Shown here: one piece after another, positions 1 through 5,745 of the stretch
How the letters are laid out: every line of letters begins with the position of its first letter
Position numbering within the stretch: position 1 is the first letter of the stretch
Origin: Bacteroidota bacterium
GTDB lineage: Bacteria; Bacteroidota; Bacteroidia; AKYH767-A; JABDAW01
Direction of reading: 5' to 3'
Assembly (NCBI GenBank): GCA_023251595.1
Contig: JAHEYM010000200.1
Location: 1 to 7,181 of the forward strand
DNA length: 7,181 nt
The notes under the pieces: model-generated
The model's input: the letters and a program-made list of their open reading frames with translations, nothing else
Database searches by the model: none
Told to the model about the DNA's origin: nothing
Program-made: the position numbers and the translations under genes

Positions 1-237
1 GAACAGGAGTTTATAAATTCAGCGATATTCCCGAATCCCGCAACTCATATTATAACAGTAAATCTTCCGTATCCAAGTCAAAAGTATTCAATCGAAATAT
101 ATTCCATATTCGGAGAACGACTTTCCAAAACCTCCGAAAAAACAGAACTCGAAATTTCTAATCTCAGCTGCGGTATGTATATATTGAAAATCCAACAAGA
201 GAATAAAACGTTTACAACCAAAATAGTAAAAAATTAA
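1..237 (+). CDS. C-terminal fragment of a T9SS cargo protein (type A sorting domain)
   Basis: Reading frame 1 is open from the first base to a TAA at 235-237 and gives the last 78 residues of a protein whose start lies outside the window. Nearly all of the fragment is a type IX secretion type A C-terminal sorting domain. It shows IFPNPA near the start (residues 9-14 of the fragment), a central strand followed by IYSIFGERL, then LSCGMYILKI and a basic end, KIVKN. In this family the domain directs the protein through the outer-membrane T9SS translocon and is normally removed or linked to the cell surface. The catalytic or binding part is not visible, so the protein's function cannot be named. 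The next gene starts 18 bp downstream on the same strand, with no room for a separate promoter of usual size, so the two may be co-transcribed. Confidence 0.9.
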   Translation, partial: EQEFINSAIFPNPATHIITVNLPYPSQKYSIEIYSIFGERLSKTSEKTELEISNLSCGMYILKIQQENKTFTTKIVKN

Positions 238-255
238 CACTAACTCACAACCAAA

Positions 256-1623
256 ATGAAAAGAACACTTTTACTTCTATCAACAATTTTATCACTAATT
301 ACTTTTAGAACATCTGCCCAAACCTGGCAATTAGTAGGAACACAGGGCTTTTCAACACCTGTATCTGCTAACTCGAGTACCTCCATGATGCTCGATAATA
401 CGGGAACACCTTACGTTGCATTTGCTGATGCATCATCAGCAGACAAAATTACAGTCATGAAATATAATGGGGCTTCGTGGGTGCTTGTCGGCACAGCAGG
501 ATTTTCCGCCGGTCAGGGTTACGACATGTCAATTGCGATAGATAATAATAATATACCGTATGTTGCTTTTGGTGATGCCGGGAATGCTTCTCACACTACC
601 GTGATGAAATTTAATGGAACGAATTGGGTGAATGTGGGAACAGCAGGTTTCTCAGACGGAGTCGTAAATAATTGCACCCTTAAATTCGACAGCAATGATT
701 CTGCTTATGTCGCTTATGTCGATGCATCTTATTCAGGAAGAGCAGTGGTAAAAAAATTCAATGGAACAAATTGGATAAATATTGGAACGGCCGGTTTTAC
801 AGCCGGTGGAACAGGTCAAATGACAATGGCATTAAATAATAGTAATCAACCATACATCGGATATCAAGATCAGACAAATGGTTTCGCTGCAAGTGTAATG
901 ATGTACAACGGAACGAATTGGGTGCATGTCGGAAATCCGACATTTTCTGTTGCACAAATTCAATATGCACATATTATATTTGACCATACCGGAATCGCTC
1001 CTTATGTCTGTTATAATCAGGGATACAATCCCTTCGCACCCAATCTTCAAATGTATAATGGAACAAGTTGGGTTTATGTTGGCGGACAAAATATCAATAC
1101 AAATGTCGATTATTTAAATAATGTAGCATTCGATATGAATAATATTCCTTTTGTTGTTTTCCCCGACGGTGCTTATTCATCAAAGGCAACTGTAATGGAA
1201 TATACGAGTACTTCCTGGGTGAATGCAGGTAATGCGGGGTTCTCGGCAGGAGCAATCAGTTTTCCAAACATCGTTATCGACGCTTCAAATAATGTCTATG
1301 TTGAATATTACGATACCGGAGATTCCAGTAAAATTACTGTGATGAAATTAGCAACCGTAACTTCTACAGATAACGTAAATACAAATTTTATTCGGACAAT
1401 ATATCCTAATCCATCGGTCGATTATGCTATCATTTCACTTGCCAACGCTGTTGATCAGGCAACAATTAAATTGATCAATATAACAGGACAAACTGTGTTC
1501 GAAAAACAAAATCTGTCAGGCAATAAGATAACATTAGATATTTCCACCCTCACAAAAGGCATTTACTTTGTAGAAGTTCAGCATCCCCAAAAGACATGGT
1601 ATGGCAAAATCTTGAAAGAATAA
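256..1623 (+). CDS. Secreted seven-repeat beta-propeller-like protein with T9SS sorting domain
   Basis: This 455-residue protein starts at an ATG after an A-rich leader. Residues 1-22 form a signal peptide: Lys-Arg, then a Leu/Ile-rich core, then TSAQ, with cleavage likely around Ala21. Residues 24-368 contain seven repeats of 49-51 residues, each opening with Trp (W24, W75, W124, W173, W222, W272, W321). The repeat pattern is W-V-x-V-G-x-A-G-F-S, then a hydrophobic strand ending in D, then PYVAF-x-D, then TVMKYNGT. Seven four-stranded units of this size fit a seven-bladed beta-propeller. Residues 382-455 form a T9SS type A sorting domain with IYPNPS, INITGQTVF and GIYFVEV, ending in a basic tail. 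The protein is therefore expected on the cell surface or in the medium. No catalytic motif was recognised; binding to a glycan or protein is possible but is inference. The gene follows another T9SS cargo gene by 18 bp. Confidence 0.9.
   Translation: MKRTLLLLSTILSLITFRTSAQTWQLVGTQGFSTPVSANSSTSMMLDNTGTPYVAFADASSADKITVMKYNGASWVLVGTAGFSAGQGYDMSIAIDNNNIPYVAFGDAGNASHTTVMKFNGTNWVNVGTAGFSDGVVNNCTLKFDSNDSAYVAYVDASYSGRAVVKKFNGTNWINIGTAGFTAGGTGQMTMALNNSNQPYIGYQDQTNGFAASVMMYNGTNWVHVGNPTFSVAQIQYAHIIFDHTGIAPYVCYNQGYNPFAPNLQMYNGTSWVYVGGQNINTNVDYLNNVAFDMNNIPFVVFPDGAYSSKATVMEYTSTSWVNAGNAGFSAGAISFPNIVIDASNNVYVEYYDTGDSSKITVMKLATVTSTDNVNTNFIRTIYPNPSVDYAIISLANAVDQATIKLINITGQTVFEKQNLSGNKITLDISTLTKGIYFVEVQHPQKTWYGKILKE
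325..1359 (+). repeat. Seven tandem ~147-bp coding repeats (propeller blades)
   Basis: Repeats begin at the Trp codons at 325, 478, 625, 772, 919, 1069 and 1216, giving spacings of 147-153 bp. The similarity is visible in the DNA as well as the protein: versions of AATGGAACGAATTGGGT recur around 612, 759, 906 and 1056. The final copies are more diverged, and the sixth lacks the GFS motif. The pattern suggests repeat expansion by internal duplication followed by drift. Confidence 0.85.
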
Positions 1624-1624
1624 A

Positions 1625-3046
1625 TCAAGCCGTCTTTTCTACATGATTTTCAATTCCTGAAAAAGAAACTTTGTCTCCCGTTATCATAAAGGTGACACGA
1701 ATCTTGTCTATATTGGCACGAACCCAGAAATCTTTTCTCTGCCAATCAGCAAAACCATCGTTGCTCACGATAATACATCCATCATGATGAATTAATTCGA
1801 GCAAAAATAAATCTGCACTTGCATGTGAAGGAGATTCGTGAAATGCACAAATCTTTTTAATCTTCTCGAGTTCGCCTGCATCTTTTGCCCTGTGCCTGAG
1901 GGTTGCATCTGCGATGACGACGACATCCGTAAAACCCCATATATTCAACTCCTGAACAACCAATCGGATGTTTTTATAAAATATCCCTTTTGCATTGTAG
2001 CTGTCATGTGCTACATTACTTCCGTCCACGTAGACCTTGGTTCTGCTTTTAATAAATATTTCAAATGATTTATCAGAAGGATTATAAGTTCCGAGTTTTT
2101 TAATTTCGTCGCTATTGCTCAGAAAAGAATGCAGTTTTTCATCATCATCTATTGTCTGAATATACCACATGGGTAGTACTTTAATCGGACTATCACTGAA
2201 TGATCTTTTGTATTTCTCCTGTTTCTCTTTCAAATCGTCTCTCAACTCAGATAGTGTAAGTTTTCTCCCATTAGGAAATTCCTTCAACAATTGAACTAAT
2301 TGATACTCATCAAAAGCCATATTATAAAAATTGTTATCTTTCAGATAACGGTAATTATCATATTCCTTTTTCGAATGGATCAATTTTTCTTTGGCAAGTT
2401 CATATTCGGTCGGGAAACTAAATCCTTTATTAATCGCATCAAAATAATCTTCAGATGATTTGAAACCTTTTGAAATAGCTTCTTTGAATATAGTCATCTC
2501 AGGGTAACCGGCATCATAAGCCTTTTCAAATTCTGTGTAATTCGGAAACCCTTTTCGTTTTGCATAATCAAAAAGTTTTATGGATGAATCTATATTCTCG
2601 TCAATGATAGAGGTATGTTGATACGCCTTGTACTTACTATATTTCTTCAAAAAGGAATCGAAGCCTTTCGCAAATCCCGCGGCTTTTGCTTCCTCAAATT
2701 CTACCTTTCCGCCACCACCTGCATTTATACTGTGTTTATATTCATCGTAGGAATCAAATCCTTTTTTCTTTGCCTCATAATATTCCTGTGCCGAAGGAAA
2801 TTTTTTTTCAATCGCACGAACAAAGTCCTGAAGAAAAATAAATCCATCGGCTTTTATAGTATAAACTATATTCATGAAATTAAAGAAAAATAATTCGGGC
2901 GGAGAATCTCTGTCAATCGCTCCTTTCCTGAATATAATTTTTACGTTAAATGCTTCAGCAATGTGAAGAAACCCAATCACATCTTCAGTATTAATAATTG
3001 AGAATCCGCTGAATTCAGATACTTCTACATGTTCAAACTCTCTCAT
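1625..3046 (-). CDS. Repeat-containing protein with C-terminal NYN/Zc3h12a-like ribonuclease domain
   Basis: This 473-residue protein has no signal peptide or membrane segment and should be cytoplasmic. Residues 1-85 are not recognised. Residues 86-243 carry an array of ~14-residue repeats of the form xxYxxAxxKGFxxx. Residues ~336-462 match the NYN/PIN-like nuclease fold of the Zc3h12a (Regnase/MCPIP) type: VYVDGSNVAHDS (D341), VVVIADATL (D380), ADLFLLELI (D412), then IIVSNDGFADWQ (D430, D434) and a strand reading RVTFMITGDKV. These acidic residues match the Mg2+-binding Asp set of Regnase-1. The neighbouring Asp of the Regnase DD pair is replaced by Ala411. Known family members are single-strand or stem-loop endoribonucleases, so RNA cleavage is the likely activity; the target is unknown. 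The gene starts 14 bp after an upstream gene on the same strand and its stop is 1 bp from the convergent propeller gene. Confidence 0.88.
   Translation of the reverse strand: MREFEHVEVSEFSGFSIINTEDVIGFLHIAEAFNVKIIFRKGAIDRDSPPELFFFNFMNIVYTIKADGFIFLQDFVRAIEKKFPSAQEYYEAKKKGFDSYDEYKHSINAGGGGKVEFEEAKAAGFAKGFDSFLKKYSKYKAYQHTSIIDENIDSSIKLFDYAKRKGFPNYTEFEKAYDAGYPEMTIFKEAISKGFKSSEDYFDAINKGFSFPTEYELAKEKLIHSKKEYDNYRYLKDNNFYNMAFDEYQLVQLLKEFPNGRKLTLSELRDDLKEKQEKYKRSFSDSPIKVLPMWYIQTIDDDEKLHSFLSNSDEIKKLGTYNPSDKSFEIFIKSRTKVYVDGSNVAHDSYNAKGIFYKNIRLVVQELNIWGFTDVVVIADATLRHRAKDAGELEKIKKICAFHESPSHASADLFLLELIHHDGCIIVSNDGFADWQRKDFWVRANIDKIRVTFMITGDKVSFSGIENHVEKTA
2318..2791 (-). repeat. Array of ~14-residue helical repeats upstream of the nuclease domain
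   Basis: Residues 86-243 of the ribonuclease protein contain about eight to ten short units. Clear examples are EYYEAKKKGFDS, EFEEAKAAGF, LFDYAKRKGFPN, EFEKAYDAGYPE, IFKEAISKGFKS, DYFDAINKGFSF and EYELAKEKLIHS. Each reads as an amphipathic helix with conserved aromatic, Ala and Gly-Phe/Tyr positions, followed by a short turn. The units between residues ~104 and 157 are less regular. A compact helical solenoid used to hold RNA or a partner protein is an inference from the periodicity. Confidence 0.75.
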
Positions 3047-3060
3047 TCTTCGGAATTATA

Positions 3061-4125
3061 TTATACAACATCAAGAAACAAAAATATTCGGGAATTACTA
3101 ATTACACCCTCCAGGGAGAGATGTTCACTGATATATAAAACATCACGCTGGGTTATTATATCCAATGACTTATATAATTCAAGAAGGATGTTGAATGAAC
3201 CAATGCCCGCATATACGCGATACATCTTATCATCAGGATTTTCCTTTCGCAATTCATTGAGACAGATACTCTCATTCACCACTTTTTGAAAGAGTGTTTT
3301 GATTTGTGAAATTTTGTCAAGATATAGTGATTTGATCTCCTCTGTATGATCTCCGTCGAATCGTATCTTTTCAAGTCTTTCATTGAGAGAAGTCATTTCA
3401 GTGAATAGATTCATAGAATATTTACTGAAGTCATTTCGCACAAGATTAATCTGTGAAGTATTGAGTGTGACAGGTTCAGGAATTTCTATAAGAAAATCAT
3501 ATATAAAATCAACGTTCGAATCTATCATTCCACCTTCCAATGGAACCGATTTGAAATGATTTTTAATCGGGGAATCGAAAAATGGAAACCACGATGAATC
3601 GGTAAGTGTATTTAAGACGGTTACGATGCTTGAATTGACCCCACTTAATGTATCCTTAATCGTAAAATCGAGTGGGAGCAAAGGTTTGTCCCAATGCTTC
3701 TCATCAACACTCGCCAGCGTTAAAAACGAAGACGTATGTGATAATTGGCAGTAATCAAGCATGTACTTTTTGAAATCATCAAATAACGTTTGAAGAACCT
3801 TTTCCGCCTTCGCCTGCGCAACTATGACCTCCCTTGTTTTTCTCTTCATATTATCACAGCGGAGAATTACGGAATATAACCGCTCAATCTGGCTAACCAT
3901 CTCCTCTGTCACCTCAGGGTTACTTTTTTGCCAATCAAGATAAATTACAACCTTTTCCCTTCTATTGCATTTATCGAATTCGAGCAGAGCAATGAGTGGC
4001 ATGGTTGCCTGGCAGTATGTAATAACTGACTCCCCCATCAACATAGCCGCCCATAACAATTGCACATTCGTTTCGTCGCTGATTTTCGAACCCTCCTGAT
4101 CAATTATACTTATGCTTGTTTTCAT
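3061..4125 (-). CDS. Unrecognised cytoplasmic protein, first gene of the ribonuclease unit
   Basis: This 354-residue protein begins at an ATG (4125-4123) and I could not place it in a known family. It has no signal peptide or transmembrane segment. Residues ~20-55 form a hydrophobic, probably helical stretch (VQLLWAAMLM, MPLIALLEF). Residues ~72-125 and ~232-292 are charged, helix-forming and could be coiled coils. Between them lies a Pro/aromatic-rich part (KPLLPLDF, SSWFPFFDSP, IEIPEPV). The C-terminal ~50 residues are again hydrophobic and helical (FNILLELYKSLDI). No nuclease, kinase, ATPase or DNA-binding motif is visible. It lies 14 bp upstream of the Zc3h12a-like ribonuclease gene on the same strand, so the two are probably translated from one message. 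That spacing makes it a candidate regulator, adaptor or neutralising partner of the nuclease, but this rests on position only. Confidence 0.8.
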   Translation of the reverse strand: MKTSISIIDQEGSKISDETNVQLLWAAMLMGESVITYCQATMPLIALLEFDKCNRREKVVIYLDWQKSNPEVTEEMVSQIERLYSVILRCDNMKRKTREVIVAQAKAEKVLQTLFDDFKKYMLDYCQLSHTSSFLTLASVDEKHWDKPLLPLDFTIKDTLSGVNSSIVTVLNTLTDSSWFPFFDSPIKNHFKSVPLEGGMIDSNVDFIYDFLIEIPEPVTLNTSQINLVRNDFSKYSMNLFTEMTSLNERLEKIRFDGDHTEEIKSLYLDKISQIKTLFQKVVNESICLNELRKENPDDKMYRVYAGIGSFNILLELYKSLDIITQRDVLYISEHLSLEGVISNSRIFLFLDVV

Positions 4126-4147
4126 ACGAATATCCGGAACGGAACGA

Positions 4148-4175
4148 TAAAATTACATTTTTATTCTAATCAAAA
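4148..4175 (-). promoter_or_regulatory. Weak candidate promoter for the ribonuclease unit
   Basis: On the minus strand, upstream of the ATG at 4125, there is TAATTTTA (4155-4148), one mismatch from the Bacteroidota -7 element TAnnTTTG. TTTTG lies at 4175-4171, about 15 bp upstream of it. The spacing is shorter than the usual ~19-21 bp, so this is a tentative assignment. The position, ~23 bp before the start codon, suits a short leader. Confidence 0.28.
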
Positions 4176-4245
4176 TGAAACGGAAGGTTAATGTTTATAC
4201 ATATACTGAATACATCTGCATTACATAGTACTTCCCCTAAAACCC

Positions 4246-4253
4246 TATATTTG
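4246..4253 (+). promoter_or_regulatory. Bacteroidota -7 promoter element for the methyltransferase gene
   Basis: TATATTTG at 4246-4253 is an exact match to the Bacteroidota -7 consensus TAnnTTTG and sits 50 bp before the FkbM start codon. The -33 region near 4221 (TTAC) is only a partial match to TTTG. The element lies in the 178-bp divergent spacer (4126-4303), the right place for a promoter reading rightward. Transcription should begin around 4258-4262, leaving a leader of about 45 nt. No riboswitch-like structure was seen in the spacer. Confidence 0.6.
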
Positions 4254-4303
4254 CATTTCCAACTGTATAGAAAACAGAGGGAAGAATTGCGTTAAAAACA
4301 AAT

Positions 4304-5248
4304 ATGGGAATTTTAAGAATACTGAAGGAAAATGCAACATTCAATGCGGTTTTCCGATCTGTCCTGAAAGGTTCTTCAAAATTATCGGTGAACATTCATT
4401 CTTTCTTAATCAAAAGATGGTCACCATCAGGCATTTTAGAGTGCACTTTTGGTTCGTATAAATTCAAATATTATAATAAATGTGATGATGGGCTTCCCTC
4501 CTACTTTTACTATGATCTTCCTTATCAGGAAAAAGCGGATTTAAATTTATTTATTGAGCTTTCGAAGAAATCCCATACAATCGTTGACATTGGTGCGAAT
4601 ACCGGTTTGTTTTCAGTATTGGCATCTATCGCCAATCCCGGTGCCATCATTCATTCAATCGAACCATATAGCATCAACGCTGAAAGAATGAGGGTTAATT
4701 TAAAACTGAACGCTGTCAAAAATGTAACTGTACATGAAATCGCGATCGCAGACAAGGATGGTGAAATTGCAATATCAATACCTCAGGATAACACGATCTC
4801 AGACGTTTCATCTGCGAACAGCAGTTTTTCCAAAGCTGTTTATCCTACCATAAAATGGGTAGAGAAAATTGTTAAAAGCCAGACCCTCGACACATTTGAA
4901 AAAAAAAATAATATTAAAATAGATTTGATTAAATGCGATGTCGAAACCTTCGAAATGTCTGTTTTCAAAGGTGCGGGAAGCATTTTGGAAAAAGACAGAC
5001 CCACCATTATCTTTGAATGTTTTTTAGACGATGAGCGAAAATTGTTTTTTAGTGAAATATTGTCCAAATATAATTATTATGCATACCTGATTCTTGAACA
5101 AGGCGTTGTTTATTCGGGTGAAGGTTTTGTCAACGTCGGCTTCGGACTTAATTATCTGATAACTCCTGTGAAACCGAGTCAGACTTTTATCGGGTATGCC
5201 GACACAACAAGTCTGTGCGAGAAGCTTCTCAACAATGTTACTGTTTAA
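4304..5248 (+). CDS. FkbM family SAM-dependent methyltransferase
   Basis: This 314-residue cytoplasmic protein has the class I methyltransferase core of the FkbM family. Motif I is TIVDIGANTGLFS (residues 92-104) for S-adenosylmethionine binding. SIEPYS (118-123) supplies the acidic residue at the end of strand 2. AIAD (147-150) and then DLIKCDVETFEMSVFKGA (207-224) match the family's usual IKiDvEGfE signature, here with Cys and Thr in place of two common residues. IIFECF (235-240) is the following strand. FkbM enzymes O-methylate sugars, polyketides or other small hydroxylated molecules; in Bacteroidota many act on surface polysaccharide. The substrate cannot be inferred here because no glycosyltransferase or biosynthetic gene lies beside it. 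The ATG at 4304 follows an A-rich leader (AAAAACAAAT) and a consensus -7 element, supporting this start. The first ~75 residues are variable and not diagnostic. The gene appears to be transcribed alone. Confidence 0.9.
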   Translation: MGILRILKENATFNAVFRSVLKGSSKLSVNIHSFLIKRWSPSGILECTFGSYKFKYYNKCDDGLPSYFYYDLPYQEKADLNLFIELSKKSHTIVDIGANTGLFSVLASIANPGAIIHSIEPYSINAERMRVNLKLNAVKNVTVHEIAIADKDGEIAISIPQDNTISDVSSANSSFSKAVYPTIKWVEKIVKSQTLDTFEKKNNIKIDLIKCDVETFEMSVFKGAGSILEKDRPTIIFECFLDDERKLFFSEILSKYNYYAYLILEQGVVYSGEGFVNVGFGLNYLITPVKPSQTFIGYADTTSLCEKLLNNVTV

Positions 5249-5299
5249 AAGAATTCGAAAACAGTCTTCAATCTTCATTAAACCTTAACCTCCCCTTGC

Positions 5300-5307
5300 T
5301 ATCTTCG
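5300..5307 (+). promoter_or_regulatory. Candidate promoter for the small lysine-rich protein
   Basis: TATCTTCG at 5300-5307 differs at one base from the Bacteroidota -7 consensus TAnnTTTG and lies 30 bp before the ATG at 5338, in the 89-bp spacer after the methyltransferase gene. No clear -33 TTTG is seen at the right distance. Its position between the two genes suggests the small gene has its own transcript. Confidence 0.42.
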
Positions 5308-5337
5308 TCCCATAATTCACCCACTAAACTAAAAAAC

Positions 5338-5598
5338 ATGAAAAAACTATTGTTATTCACTATTGCATCTCTTTTCGCATTTGGCCTTACATTGTCAACT
5401 GCCTCAGCACAAGTAGCTGCCAAGACAGGTGATAAGCCTACCGTTGCTACAAAGAAAGATGGTAAAGCATCAGTTAAAAGTGACAAAGAAGTGAGTTCCG
5501 ACACTAAAGTTGCCGGAAAGGGCACTAAAGCAACTCCTAAAAAAGAAAAACCAATTAAGAAGAAAAAGAGCAAAAAAGCAAAAAACTCAACAAGATAA
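5338..5598 (+). CDS. Small lysine-rich secreted protein of unknown function
   Basis: The ATG at 5338 gives an 86-residue protein. It begins with a textbook signal peptide: MKK, a Leu/Phe/Ala core, then STASAQ, with cleavage likely after Ala24. The remaining ~62 residues contain about 20 lysines and are rich in Ala, Thr, Ser, Asp and Pro, with no Cys, Trp, Tyr or Phe. The last part (PKKEKPIKKKKSKKAK) is strongly basic. The mature protein should be disordered, very basic and located in the periplasm or outside the cell. The same frame is open back to 5215, but that longer form would overlap the methyltransferase gene and bury the signal peptide. The start at 5338 has an A-rich leader (CTAAAAAAC) just before it. 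The role is unknown; binding to acidic polymers such as LPS, nucleic acid or polysaccharide is only inference from charge. Confidence 0.82.
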   Translation: MKKLLLFTIASLFAFGLTLSTASAQVAAKTGDKPTVATKKDGKASVKSDKEVSSDTKVAGKGTKATPKKEKPIKKKKSKKAKNSTR

Positions 5599-5615
5599 TT
5601 GCTCCTACCTAAAAC

Positions 5616-5651
5616 AAAAAGGGCTGTTTCACTACTGAAACGGCCCTTTTT
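5616..5651 (+). terminator. Rho-independent terminator, possibly bidirectional
   Basis: A 16-bp inverted repeat (5616-5631 and 5636-5651) encloses the loop CTAC. Its core pairs GGGCTGTTTCA with TGAAACGGCCC, with a single G-T wobble. An A-run precedes the stem and a T-run follows it, so each strand carries a T-tract after the hairpin. It lies 18 bp after the stop of the lysine-rich protein gene and between two convergent genes, so it can end both transcripts. Confidence 0.92.
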
Positions 5652-5742
5652 ATTAAGACTTAAACTTATAAGTATCGCGGATTTCTATAGAAGCAGTGTA
5701 AATCCCGGCAGCGTCTCCTAATTCCTAATTCGTAATTCCTAA
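5652..5742. other. Short intergenic spacer with two small palindromes and a heptamer array
   Basis: This non-coding gap lies between the terminator and the stop of the large surface-protein gene. It contains TTAAGACTTAA (5653-5663) directly followed by the perfect palindrome ACTTATAAGT (5664-5673), and then, at its right end, a tandem heptamer array. No small ORF with a convincing start or an RNA gene was seen. Confidence 0.6.
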
Positions 5743-5745
5743 TTA
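5718..5745. repeat. Four tandem copies of a 7-bp repeat (CTAATTC)
   Basis: The units are CTAATTC (5718-5724), CTAATTC (5725-5731), GTAATTC (5732-5738) and CTAATTA (5739-5745). Two copies are identical and two differ at one base. The last copy overlaps the TAA stop codon of the minus-strand surface-protein gene. Heptameric intergenic arrays of this kind are known in some bacteria, such as the short tandem repeats of cyanobacteria; the role here is not known. Confidence 0.85.

Noticed and set aside
832..1117. Two small ORFs (832-1089 minus, 926-1117 plus) inside the propeller gene
   Set aside because: Both are shadows of the conserved repeat frame and have no recognisable features.
1589..1638. 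AAAAGAC/GTCTTTT and CTTGA/TCAAG pairs as a terminator between convergent genes
   Set aside because: The stems are short and AT-rich with a strongly asymmetric internal loop, so stability would be poor.
2615..2893. Plus-strand ORF of 92 codons inside the ribonuclease gene
   Set aside because: It is antisense to a well-supported coding region and its translation shows no domain or plausible signal peptide.
3029..3289. Plus-strand ORF spanning the junction of the two-gene unit
   Set aside because: It is antisense to both genes, with no recognisable domain and no promoter or leader.
1625..4125. Mobile element or prophage carrying the ribonuclease unit
   Set aside because: No integrase, transposase, terminal inverted repeats, target duplication or tRNA end was found at the borders, and base composition does not visibly change.
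5215..5337. Upstream in-frame extension of the lysine-rich protein gene
   Set aside because: It would overlap the methyltransferase gene and place 41 residues before a clear signal peptide; the ATG at 5338 fits far better.
4840..5573. Minus-strand ORFs opposite the methyltransferase and lysine-rich protein genes
   Set aside because: They overlap coding regions supported by motifs and a signal peptide, and their translations are not protein-like beyond frame openness.
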